A DNA stretch of 64,000 nt. Source: Alcaligenes aquatilis. GTDB taxonomy: Bacteria > Pseudomonadota > Gammaproteobacteria > Burkholderiales > Burkholderiaceae_B. A program made the translations under genes and the position numbers. Shown piece by piece: positions 36,066 through 43,610 of the stretch. The stretch lies in contig NZ_CP022390.1 of the NCBI RefSeq assembly GCF_003076515.1, positions 2,108,001 through 2,172,000 of the forward strand, in the 5' to 3' direction. Below the pieces are notes generated by a model. That model saw nothing but the letters and a program-made list of their open reading frames with translations. It did no database searches and was not told where the DNA came from. The stretch's first letter is position 1, and each line of letters begins with the position of its first letter.

Positions 36066-36202
36066 AGTTTCCCGACTTCAAACTGATATTCCTTGGCAAC
36101 TCGCTTTGCCCTGCTCCTCAGAGCAAGAACTATCAGTCAGGACGCTCCTTCCTCTGTGGCCCCCTAGGCACGCCTGACGCCCACCGGCTCCAGAGCATCC
36201 AA

Positions 36203-36886
36203 CTATCCCACCACTTTCTTGGCATTGTCCTTTTGCACGCTATACATGCGCTCTGCAAAAGCCTTGGCCTTGGCCGGATCCAAAGGCTGGCCACCCAAGA
36301 TCTTCATGGTGTCATTCAAATACACCATACGATCTTCCAGATTTTCCTGCAGGCCAATCAAGTAATAGCCAATCTGACAAAAGTACGTTGTCCGTGCTCG
36401 GGTCTGAGCTTCTATCTGTTCCAACCCCATACGCTGAAAGAAATTAGCCAAGGCATTCATGCAAGCCTTGTCCGCCCGCGCTACCGCCTGACGCACCCGC
36501 TCGGAGCGCCTTGCCCAATCACGCATGGCCATATCCAGACCCGGTTCGAAACGGGACACGTCCAGCCAGGTGGAGAACAGCGACAACATGCCATCTTGCA
36601 AATTGTCCACATTCTCTAGCGCCAGCATGGTAGAGCGCATATTCTTTTGCTCCCAAAAACCGACCAGCCCATCAAGCAGATCGTCCCTGTCCTTGAAATG
36701 CCAATAAAAACTTCCCCGTGTGACGGCCATAACCTGGGCCAGACGGGTGATGCGCACCGCCTCCACACCTTCTTGCATAAACAAGCGAATGGCGGCCTCC
36801 AGCCAATCCGCCCGCGTCAAATGCACATTAGGCTCGCTCAACGCCCCGGCTTGGGCCACACGTTCAATCAATTCCTTATCGCTCAT
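36203..36886 (-). CDS. TetR-family transcriptional regulator
   Basis: The 227-residue protein has an N-terminal TetR helix-turn-helix (LTRADWLEAAIRLFMQEG, VEAVRITRLAQVMAVTRG, then SFYWHFKDRDDLLDGL), with a helical ligand-binding C-terminus of unknown specificity. It is the last gene of the cupin-oxidase-TRAP operon. The best start is the ATG at 36886; an upstream TTG is in frame. The operon promoter holds an 8-4-8 perfect inverted repeat with AcrR-like ACATACA half-sites, so I infer this protein represses its own operon and is released by the transported compound. Confidence 0.88.
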   Translation of the reverse strand: MSDKELIERVAQAGALSEPNVHLTRADWLEAAIRLFMQEGVEAVRITRLAQVMAVTRGSFYWHFKDRDDLLDGLVGFWEQKNMRSTMLALENVDNLQDGMLSLFSTWLDVSRFEPGLDMAMRDWARRSERVRQAVARADKACMNALANFFQRMGLEQIEAQTRARTTYFCQIGYYLIGLQENLEDRMVYLNDTMKILGGQPLDPAKAKAFAERMYSVQKDNAKKVVG

Positions 36887-36937
36887 ATCGCCTGCTTGTA
36901 GAGTCGCTTTAATCGCCAAAGTATACCGGCGCTCCTC

Positions 36938-38233
36938 TTACAACAGGCCCAGCATTCGTGGAAACGCCAAGGAAACGGCGGGCACAAAGGTGGTAATCAA
37001 CTGAACCGGAATGGCTACAAACACAATCATGGCAATGGCCGGACTAAAAGAGCGGTGTACCGCTACTTTACTGATACGGCAGGACATATACAGCACAGGT
37101 GCCATCGGCGGACTGTTGGAACCTACGATTACTGCACATGCCACAATCGCGGCAAACTGTACCGGGTTGACCTCTGCCGCCCCCACCAACGGCAGCAGCA
37201 AGGGAGCCACCACCACGGTCAAGGACACGTCATCGATAATCATGCCCACCAGAACCAGAAAGATATTCACCATCAAAAGAATTCCGATGGGACTATCGAC
37301 CAGACCGGTTACAAAAGTGGCCAGGTCCTGTGGCACGCCTTGCGCAACCAGAATTCGGCCAATCAGGAAAGAGAACAGCAAGATCAGGATGACCGTCCCC
37401 GTGGTCTCTGCCGTACGTACAAAGCTGTCGCACAGCTTGCTCATGGTCAGTTCACGGTACACAAAGCAGCCAATACCGATGACCAGCACAACAGCTACCG
37501 CAGCCGCTTCTGTGGGCGTGAAGACTCCCCCATAAATCCCGCCCAGAATCAAGGCAGGAATACATAAGGCGGGGATGGCATAGAACAAGGTTTTGAGCGA
37601 GTAACGCCCTTGAGTTTCGTGCGCAGGCTGAGCAGGCGACTCCTTGAACCAGCGTCCAGCCACGACGTAATTGAACAAAATCAGACCAAACATCAAGAGC
37701 AAGCCCGGTCCGACCGTCGCTGCAAAGCAGGCCACCACGGATTGCTGGGTCACCACGGCAAACAAAATCATGGTAATGGACGGCGGGATCAGAATGCCCA
37801 GCAAGGAGGAAATACCCAATAAGGCCGCCGAATACTGACGAGGATAACCACGTTGCTCCATGGGGTCGACCAAGATGGTGCCAATGGAAGCCACTGCCGC
37901 CGAGGCAGTCCCCGAAATCGCCCCGAACACCCCGGAAGCCAGAACCATGCTGGCCCCCATGCCACCACGACGATTCTTGACCAGCATTTCGGCAAAACCC
38001 ACCAAACGATGAGCAATCCCGCCTGCCTGCATCAAATAACCTGCCATGATGAACAAGGGCAAGGCCAGCAGAACCAGGGAGTTCAAGGAACGGAATCCTT
38101 GCAGCATCAAGGTATTCAAATTGACGTCATAGACCAAGGTCAACATTAACAACGTGCCAGCAAAGGACCAGGCCACCGGCACCCCCACCCCCAGCAGGAA
38201 CAGCAGCAAGAGAACAGAAAATCCAGCATGCAT
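36938..38233 (-). CDS. TRAP transporter large permease (DctM)
   Basis: Large 12-helix membrane subunit of a tripartite ATP-independent periplasmic transporter, 431 residues. It drives sodium-coupled uptake with DctQ and the binding protein. Typical segments are LLALPLFIMAGYLMQAGGIAHRL near 50 and GASMVLASGVFGAISGTASAAVASIG near 100; NSPPMAPVLYMSCRIS near 383 matches the DctM C-terminus. An ATG at 38233 follows the dctQ stop by 2 nt. A TTG two codons earlier would overlap dctQ. Substrate unknown, but linked to an amine/amino acid oxidase in the operon. Confidence 0.92.
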   Translation of the reverse strand: MHAGFSVLLLLFLLGVGVPVAWSFAGTLLMLTLVYDVNLNTLMLQGFRSLNSLVLLALPLFIMAGYLMQAGGIAHRLVGFAEMLVKNRRGGMGASMVLASGVFGAISGTASAAVASIGTILVDPMEQRGYPRQYSAALLGISSLLGILIPPSITMILFAVVTQQSVVACFAATVGPGLLLMFGLILFNYVVAGRWFKESPAQPAHETQGRYSLKTLFYAIPALCIPALILGGIYGGVFTPTEAAAVAVVLVIGIGCFVYRELTMSKLCDSFVRTAETTGTVILILLFSFLIGRILVAQGVPQDLATFVTGLVDSPIGILLMVNIFLVLVGMIIDDVSLTVVVAPLLLPLVGAAEVNPVQFAAIVACAVIVGSNSPPMAPVLYMSCRISKVAVHRSFSPAIAMIVFVAIPVQLITTFVPAVSLAFPRMLGLL

Positions 38234-38235
38234 AA

Positions 38236-38742
38236 TCAATCGTCTCCCTGGCGCAAGGCCATCAAAGACTGATAAACATCGCGCAAGGCATACAACAGGC
38301 TACCGACTGCGTTCAGGCCAATTGCAGACTGAGGCACCCAGACAGGAATCGACAGCTCCGCCATGGTGGCGGAGAAGCGGGAGCCCCACATGAACATGCG
38401 CAAGGTCCAATAAGCGAAGGCCACCACAATAATCAGTACCAGTACCGACACAATAAAACGGTGAATGGCACGCGCTTGTGGCGTTTTCAAACGATGTGAC
38501 AGATAGTCCACCACCAGATGCTGACGGGACTGACTGGCGATCAGCGCCCCGGTCATGTACAGCCAGATCGCCGCCACCATCACAATGGTGTGCACTCCTG
38601 TTGCCGGCCAGTTCAGGTAGTAACGTGCTGCCACCACATAGGCCAAACCTGCCGCCACCACGATGCTTGACACAATGGCCAGCCATTCCAGGGCAACCAG
38701 GGTCGGCCCGCGCTTCATTGGGATACCCTCACTCACGCTCAT
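38236..38742 (-). CDS. TRAP transporter small permease (DctQ)
   Basis: Four-helix membrane subunit that links the binding protein to DctM. The 168-residue protein has helices at ~18-40, 48-70, 95-115 and 128-160, and the family's HRFIVSVLVLIIVVAFAYWT segment near 95. The ATG at 38742 has AGGGAG just upstream and is preferred. A GTG at 38766 would overlap the binding-protein stop by 4 nt and is the alternative, coupling-type start. Confidence 0.88.
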   Translation of the reverse strand: MSVSEGIPMKRGPTLVALEWLAIVSSIVVAAGLAYVVAARYYLNWPATGVHTIVMVAAIWLYMTGALIASQSRQHLVVDYLSHRLKTPQARAIHRFIVSVLVLIIVVAFAYWTLRMFMWGSRFSATMAELSIPVWVPQSAIGLNAVGSLLYALRDVYQSLMALRQGDD

Positions 38743-38762
38743 ACTCCCTTGATCCAAGGTGT

Positions 38763-39755
38763 TCACTTGAGAGCCGAGGCGTTTTTCTCGATATGCGCCA
38801 TGATGTTCTCGCCTACTTCAGCGTGCATCGATGGCCAGACTTTGGCGCGGACATGCGTACCCAATGCGGCCAGCTGATCCTTGTCGAGTTCAATGTAGTT
38901 TTTGCCCAGCGCCTTCCACTTCTCCACAATAGCCGCGTCCGCTAGCTGGGCCTTGGCAAACTGCTCTTGCATGATGCTGGTGGCGGAGGCTTGAATCACT
39001 TCCTGTTGTTCGGGTTTCAGGGCCTCCCAAGCTTCCAGGTTCATGGACAGCACACCAGTAATGAATTGCTGCTTGCTGCGCACGTAATAATCCAAGGTGT
39101 CGCGGAAATACTCGTAGTCGTAATAAATGACATTGGCCGCGTCGCCATCGACCACGCCAGTTTGAATGGAAGTGAACACCTCCCCCCAATCAATGGCGGC
39201 CGTTTGGTAACCCATGGCTTGCACAGACTGCTGCATTATGGAGATTGGAGGTACCCGTACCTTGATGCTCTTGGCATCCTCCACCGTCAACGCATGTTTG
39301 CCTTTGGTAGCAACGCCATTAAAGCCTTCAGGCCAGGCACCAAAGAACTTCAGACCATTTTCCTTGTAAACACTATCCAGCGTTTCATTCAGCCAGCCAC
39401 CCGGCTGGTAAGCAGCCAGGGCTTCTTCCCAGGTGGTGAACATATAAGGCGTATAGATCACCGCAATGCGCTTGTCATAGGAAGTCATGGGCCAGTTCAA
39501 CATCAACTGCACATCCCCCGCTATGTGCTGATCGAACACCTCTTCCTGACCTCCTAACTGGTTCTGATAAAAAACGCGTGGCGACAAAGCGCCTTGCGTG
39601 CCCTCTTTAATCAACGCGGCCCATTTTTCGATAGCGTCACCGCTAGGCGAACCCTGCGCGCCCGAGTCTGTTGCAATGCGCATGGTTTGTGCGGACACGG
39701 TGGCCACACTCAGGCTGAACATCACCGTCAGCAAAGTCTTGCTCAAAAGCGTCAT
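38763..39755 (-). CDS. TRAP transporter periplasmic binding protein (DctP)
   Basis: Solute receptor of the TRAP system, 330 residues. N-terminal signal peptide (MTLLSKTLLTVMFSLSVATVSA), then MRIATDSGAQGSPSGDAIEKW, QNQLGGQEEVFDQHIAGDVQL, and a C-terminal DctP fold with the conserved (G)VVDGDAANV segment near 205 in place of the common GxxDG...P. Known DctP ligands are mostly carboxylates held by a conserved Arg (here near KVRVP 165). The exact ligand cannot be read. First of the three transporter genes, 48 nt after the oxidase. Confidence 0.9.
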   Translation of the reverse strand: MTLLSKTLLTVMFSLSVATVSAQTMRIATDSGAQGSPSGDAIEKWAALIKEGTQGALSPRVFYQNQLGGQEEVFDQHIAGDVQLMLNWPMTSYDKRIAVIYTPYMFTTWEEALAAYQPGGWLNETLDSVYKENGLKFFGAWPEGFNGVATKGKHALTVEDAKSIKVRVPPISIMQQSVQAMGYQTAAIDWGEVFTSIQTGVVDGDAANVIYYDYEYFRDTLDYYVRSKQQFITGVLSMNLEAWEALKPEQQEVIQASATSIMQEQFAKAQLADAAIVEKWKALGKNYIELDKDQLAALGTHVRAKVWPSMHAEVGENIMAHIEKNASALK

Positions 39756-39803
39756 AACTCCTCCTGGGTATCTCTTTTAAATTTGTTGTTCAAACTTCAC
39801 TTG

Positions 39804-41129
39804 TCAGGCTTCTGCTCGGTGTCGCCACAACTCCCAGCCCAAACGGGCCCGGACCCCCACATCCAGAAACGGCCGTGGCGGCAAAGCATCGGGTTGCCCC
39901 AGAGCCTGCATGTCAGCAATCAAAGGGTTATCCACGCCACAGGCCAGATCCGCCACCAACATGCCGGAGATCGTACCTTTGGTCAGCCCCACCCCGTTCT
40001 GACACACCGCGCAGTACACATGTGGCGCCACCTGCCCAAAGCCGGGCGAGCCGTTACGGGACAAGCAGATAAAGCCCGTCCAGGTGTGCTCCATTTCCAC
40101 GTTCTTCAGATTCGGGAAACGCTCATCAAACAGGGTTTTGTGCTCGATGCGAACACGGCGACGGCTCTGGTCATCGCTACGCAAATTAGGGGCGTACGTC
40201 ATGTGCTGGCGAATCAGAATGCGCTGGTCATTGGTGCGGCGCATGGTGATACCTACAAACGCATTGGCGGGCGTCAAACCCCAGCTGGGCAAACCGCCCA
40301 ATTCACGCTGTTCGCTTTCGGTCAGGCAACGAGTCAAGCTGGCATGAGCGGCCATCGGCATCAGCTTGCCGCTATAAAACCCAAACTGCTCCGCGAACAC
40401 GTTCACGGCCAGAATCATCTTTCCTGCACGAACTTTGCCGCCGGGGGTGTCCAGCGTGACGCCATCACCTTGCTGCAAAGACAACACCGGCGTTTTTTCG
40501 TAGACGGTGACGTTGGGAGGCATATTGTCAGCCAGGCCACGCGATAAAGCAGCCGGGTTCAGCAGCACCGTGCCTGGGGTGTAAATACCTGTACGGAAAT
40601 GCTTGAATCCCAGCTTATCGTGCAAAGCCTTACCGTCCAGCCACTCATGCGGTTCCTTCAAGGACTCCAGCACCTGAAGCGTAGGCTTCAGGGTTGTGCT
40701 TACGCCTTCCTCGGAAACCGCCGCATGGAATTTCCCGATGGGGCTCCAGTCGCACTCGATACCGTAACGCTCGACCTGGGTTCTTAGATAAGCAATTGCC
40801 GTACGCGCCAAGCGCACGTGCGAGCGGGCGGCGTCCAGTTCGCCCATGGAACTGCCAACGTTATGAGGGCTATCAATCGCAAAGCCGGAGTTTCGGCCTT
40901 GAGCCCCTTCACCCACCTGATCCGCTTCCAGCACCACGATGCTGTCATCGGGACGATTCTCTGCCAGGCGACGAGCTGCGGCCAAACCGGCCAGACCACC
41001 GCCAACAATCACCCAATCGGCTTGTATATCTTTACCTAAGGCTGGCTTGGCCATGCGAGGCGCCAGAAGCCGACTCCACCCATTGGTCTTGTCGTTCTCC
41101 GGCAGGTGCATAATTTTCTTGGTGCTCAT
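39804..41129 (-). CDS. FAD-dependent amine/D-amino acid oxidase (DAO family)
   Basis: Flavoprotein oxidoreductase, 441 residues, of the DAO / gamma-glutamylputrescine oxidase type, which oxidises an amine or amino acid to the imine. The N-terminal FAD motif VIVGGGLAGLAAARRL is near 41-56, with the second-strand Glu of VVLEAD, and the GAQGRNSGFA motif near 82-91 resembles QGRNSG motifs of PuuB-like enzymes. C-terminal FICLSRNGSPGFGQ is typical. Its ATG overlaps the cupin stop (ATGA). The operon partner TRAP transporter would bring in the substrate, but which amine is used is unknown. Confidence 0.88.
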   Translation of the reverse strand: MSTKKIMHLPENDKTNGWSRLLAPRMAKPALGKDIQADWVIVGGGLAGLAAARRLAENRPDDSIVVLEADQVGEGAQGRNSGFAIDSPHNVGSSMGELDAARSHVRLARTAIAYLRTQVERYGIECDWSPIGKFHAAVSEEGVSTTLKPTLQVLESLKEPHEWLDGKALHDKLGFKHFRTGIYTPGTVLLNPAALSRGLADNMPPNVTVYEKTPVLSLQQGDGVTLDTPGGKVRAGKMILAVNVFAEQFGFYSGKLMPMAAHASLTRCLTESEQRELGGLPSWGLTPANAFVGITMRRTNDQRILIRQHMTYAPNLRSDDQSRRRVRIEHKTLFDERFPNLKNVEMEHTWTGFICLSRNGSPGFGQVAPHVYCAVCQNGVGLTKGTISGMLVADLACGVDNPLIADMQALGQPDALPPRPFLDVGVRARLGWELWRHRAEA

Positions 41130-41491
41130 GCGGCCGTCCGTGCGCTGGCCCAGTTGCTGGGATGCAGGCAATAATGGATCAGAGCAGACTCTGCTTCGTA
41201 GATCAGGGGAGTACCTGCGGGCAGCCAAACGCAGTCAAGGGGCCCTGCTTTCAAAACACCTTGCGGGGTATGAATATTGATGCTGCCTTCAATTACCGTG
41301 ACCACTTCGTCGTAAAGCACAGTCCATTCAATTCGCGCCTTGCTCAGACGGGCATAACCAGCACTGAGAGGCGTGCCATCTTGCTCACCCACAATCTCCG
41401 CCAACTGCGCCATCTCGGGCTTTTCCTGTCGAGGCTGGAACGCCAAATCATTGAAACGCATCACCCGCGGCATCGTTTTTTCTGTCGTCAT
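41126..41491 (-). CDS. Cupin-domain protein (EutQ-like)
   Basis: Small single-domain cupin of 121 residues with RIEWTVLYDEVVTVIEGSINI near 50 and the second motif GPLDCVWLPAGTPLIYEAES. The usual metal-binding His pairs are weak (EVVTVIEG replaces HxH...E), so it may bind a ligand rather than catalyse; EutQ-family proteins look similar. The ATG at 41491 is preferred over a TTG at 41503. First gene of the operon and coupled to the oxidase by a 4-nt overlap. Possible roles include substrate processing or sensing, unproven. Confidence 0.8.
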   Translation of the reverse strand: MTTEKTMPRVMRFNDLAFQPRQEKPEMAQLAEIVGEQDGTPLSAGYARLSKARIEWTVLYDEVVTVIEGSINIHTPQGVLKAGPLDCVWLPAGTPLIYEAESALIHYCLHPSNWASARTAA

Positions 41492-41519
41492 TCGCTTCAC
41501 CAAACATAAGTGGATTCAT

Positions 41520-41539
41520 AACATACATATCTGTATGTT
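41520..41539. promoter_or_regulatory. TetR-type operator, perfect inverted repeat
   Basis: Perfect 8-bp arms AACATACA and TGTATGTT separated by TATC. Half-sites resemble the ACATACA of the AcrR operator. It begins 4 nt downstream of the -10 on the minus strand, overlapping the expected transcription start. Confidence 0.75.
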
Positions 41540-41542
41540 GTG

Positions 41543-41571
41543 ATGGTAGTTAGCTTGATGTAGAGCGTCAA
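41543..41571 (-). promoter_or_regulatory. Promoter of the cupin-oxidase-TRAP-tetR operon
   Basis: Minus-strand TTGACG (41566-41571) and TACCAT (41543-41548) with a 17-bp spacer. The start would lie near 41536, inside the inverted repeat. Confidence 0.65.
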
Positions 41572-41713
41572 TGTCTTGAAGGATGGGGATTACCCTGCGT
41601 CGCACCCAGATTCTTGTTTAAGCTTGAATTATTATTTCCAGGCAATTGCGTGGGGCTGGAGGTGCACGACCGGGACTGAAATGTCCCCTTCAGAACCCAG
41701 GAAGGAGCAGACG

Positions 41714-41758
41714 ATGGCAGTTAAGGCCGGCGCATCCAGCGCCGGCCACGCTATTTAA
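41714..41758 (+). CDS. Candidate 14-codon small ORF with strong Shine-Dalgarno and hairpin
   Basis: An ATG at 41714 is preceded by GAAGGAG with a 6-nt gap, an ideal ribosome site, and encodes [14 protein letters not shown] before TAA. The AGASSAG part is encoded by a perfect 9-bp hairpin (GGCCGGCGC / GCGCCGGCC, 5-nt loop, 41725-41747). The stop codon overlaps the sulP stop on the other strand. Upstream, GGGAC-TGAAAT-GTCCC can fold at 41672-41687. Could be a leader-type peptide, a small RNA with a terminator-like hairpin (no T-run), or a remnant of a gene. No known family. Confidence 0.3.
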   Translation: MAVKAGASSAGHAI

Positions 41759-43236
41759 TGAGGGTTTACGGGACTCGCACCGTCACTGCTGGGGTAACGA
41801 GCAAACTGTTCGATCATTGTCGTGCTACTGGCATCGAGCCCCTGCACCTGCACCTGGGCACCGCCACGACGCAACTTCAACACAACCCGATCCAAGGCCG
41901 CAACCGAGCTTAAGTCCCAAAATCGTGTCTGGCTCACATCAATACAGATATGCGGCACTTTCTCTTGATAGTCGAACTTTGAAAAAAAGTTCTCTGCCGA
42001 GGCAAAAAACACCTGCCCGAAAACAATATAAGTACGTGTCTGGCCATCTTGGCTAAGGCTTGAGGTGATGTGCAAAATGCGGCGCACCTTGTGTGCAAAG
42101 AATACCCCGGAGAACAGGACACCTGTCAGCACTCCTTTGGCCAGGTCGTGGGTGGCAACAGTGACCACCACCGTCGCCAACATGACGACACTGGATGTTC
42201 TGGGATGCACGACCAGGTCTTTGATTGAACGCCAATTGAATGTGCTGATGGACACCATCACCATCACGGCAACCAAGGCAGCCATCGGTATCTGCTTGAC
42301 CCACTCCCCCAGAAAGACAACCAGTATCAACAGCACAACGCCCGCTGTTAAGGTGGACAGTCGGCCACGCCCACCTGATTTCACATTGATCACCGATTGC
42401 CCAATCATGGCACAGCCAGCCATCCCTCCTACAAAGCCCGTGGCGATATTGGCAATACCCTGTCCTACACACTCTCTGTCTTTGTTGCTCGTGGTATCGG
42501 TCATATCGTCCACGATAGTGGCCGTCATCAAGGATTCCAATAGACCCACAACACATAAGGTGACAGAGTAAGGAAAAATGATTTGCAGTGTTTCCCATGT
42601 CCAAGGAACCTGCGGGATCAAAAAGCTGGGCAGGCTGTCAGGCAAGGCCCCCATATCACCCACGGTGCGGATATCCAGCTCAAAAACCATATAGACAATA
42701 CTTAGAACGACAATGGCCACCAAGGGCGAAGGCACTGCCCTGGTGATATAAGGCAATCCATAAATGATGACCAGCCCAGCCGCCGTCATGGCATAAACAG
42801 GCCAGGTGACGTTCGTCAACTCCGGCAATTGAGCCATAAAAATCAAGATCGCCAGGGCATTGACAAAGCCAGTGATGACCGAGCGCGAGACAAACTGCAT
42901 AAGCTGCCCAAGGCGAAAAAAGCCAGCCAACATTTGCAGCATCCCTGCAAGAATGGTCGCCGCCAACAAATAGTCGAGCCCATGCTCTTTCACCAGCGTC
43001 ACCATCACTAAGGCCATCGCCCCGGTCGCAGCCGAAATCATGCCTGGTCGGCCACCGACAAAAGCGATGAGCGTCGCGATAGAAAAAGAGGCATACAGGC
43101 CAACTTTAGGATCCACACCGGCAATAATGGAGAACGCAATGGCTTCCGGAATCAAGGCTAATGCCACCACCAGGCCAGCCAGCAAATCACCCCGAACGTT
43201 GGAGAACCATTCCGTTCTGATTTTTTCAATAAACAT
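41755..43236 (-). CDS. SulP-family anion transporter with STAS domain
   Basis: Inner-membrane anion permease of the SLC26/SulP group (sulfate, bicarbonate or dicarboxylate uptake). The 493-residue protein has about 11-14 helices, the signature [20 protein letters not shown] near 19-38 and [21 protein letters not shown] near 45, and a C-terminal STAS domain ([27 protein letters not shown]) near 430-456. Sequence style resembles BicA-type proteins, but ion identity is unproven and no carbonic anhydrase is nearby. The start is not certain: ATG 43236 and GTG 43242 are in the same frame, both without a clear ribosome site. A long leader precedes it. Confidence 0.9.
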   Translation of the reverse strand: MFIEKIRTEWFSNVRGDLLAGLVVALALIPEAIAFSIIAGVDPKVGLYASFSIATLIAFVGGRPGMISAATGAMALVMVTLVKEHGLDYLLAATILAGMLQMLAGFFRLGQLMQFVSRSVITGFVNALAILIFMAQLPELTNVTWPVYAMTAAGLVIIYGLPYITRAVPSPLVAIVVLSIVYMVFELDIRTVGDMGALPDSLPSFLIPQVPWTWETLQIIFPYSVTLCVVGLLESLMTATIVDDMTDTTSNKDRECVGQGIANIATGFVGGMAGCAMIGQSVINVKSGGRGRLSTLTAGVVLLILVVFLGEWVKQIPMAALVAVMVMVSISTFNWRSIKDLVVHPRTSSVVMLATVVVTVATHDLAKGVLTGVLFSGVFFAHKVRRILHITSSLSQDGQTRTYIVFGQVFFASAENFFSKFDYQEKVPHICIDVSQTRFWDLSSVAALDRVVLKLRRGGAQVQVQGLDASSTTMIEQFARYPSSDGASPVNPH

Positions 43237-43610
43237 AAACACCGCATTTAGCAAAGAAGAGAGACGCGCTTACCGTATCCAGCTAAACAGTCACCGTCTG
43301 GACACGCAAGGCAAAAACATGGGCATGCCCGTCGCGGCAAACAGCGACAGACAGAGAAAAGGACAAAGCAAGGAAAGAGCGCTCTTGCCGCGCTAGTGCC
43401 CCCTAAGGGGGTGTGACGGAATGAAAGTGTCCGCGAGGCATGGCTGCGCCCCGGTAATTAACCGGTTTCAGTGTGAGGTAAGCAAGGTTAGCCATGGCCG
43501 TGATTGTACTCAGAAAACAAAACGCATTCCCTGCCCTTGGACACAGACACCTCACCAGGATTGGCCTGGACTATGTTTGGGGGCAAGAAACCAGTCGGTC
43601 GACTGTCTCC
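43237..43610 (-). other. Long 5' leader region upstream of sulP, with hairpins
   Basis: 374 bp without a gene between the helicase stop and sulP. On the sulP strand three perfect inverted repeats are seen: ACCGG / CCGGT around 43451-43465, CCCCC-TTA-GGGGG at 43399-43411, and AGCGC / GCGCT at 43378-43394, the last followed by a pyrimidine-rich run. A TACAAT is at about 43505-43510 as a possible -10. The cluster suggests a structured leader RNA or terminator/attenuator controlling sulP, or the end of the upstream helicase transcript. No known riboswitch was recognised. Confidence 0.45.
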
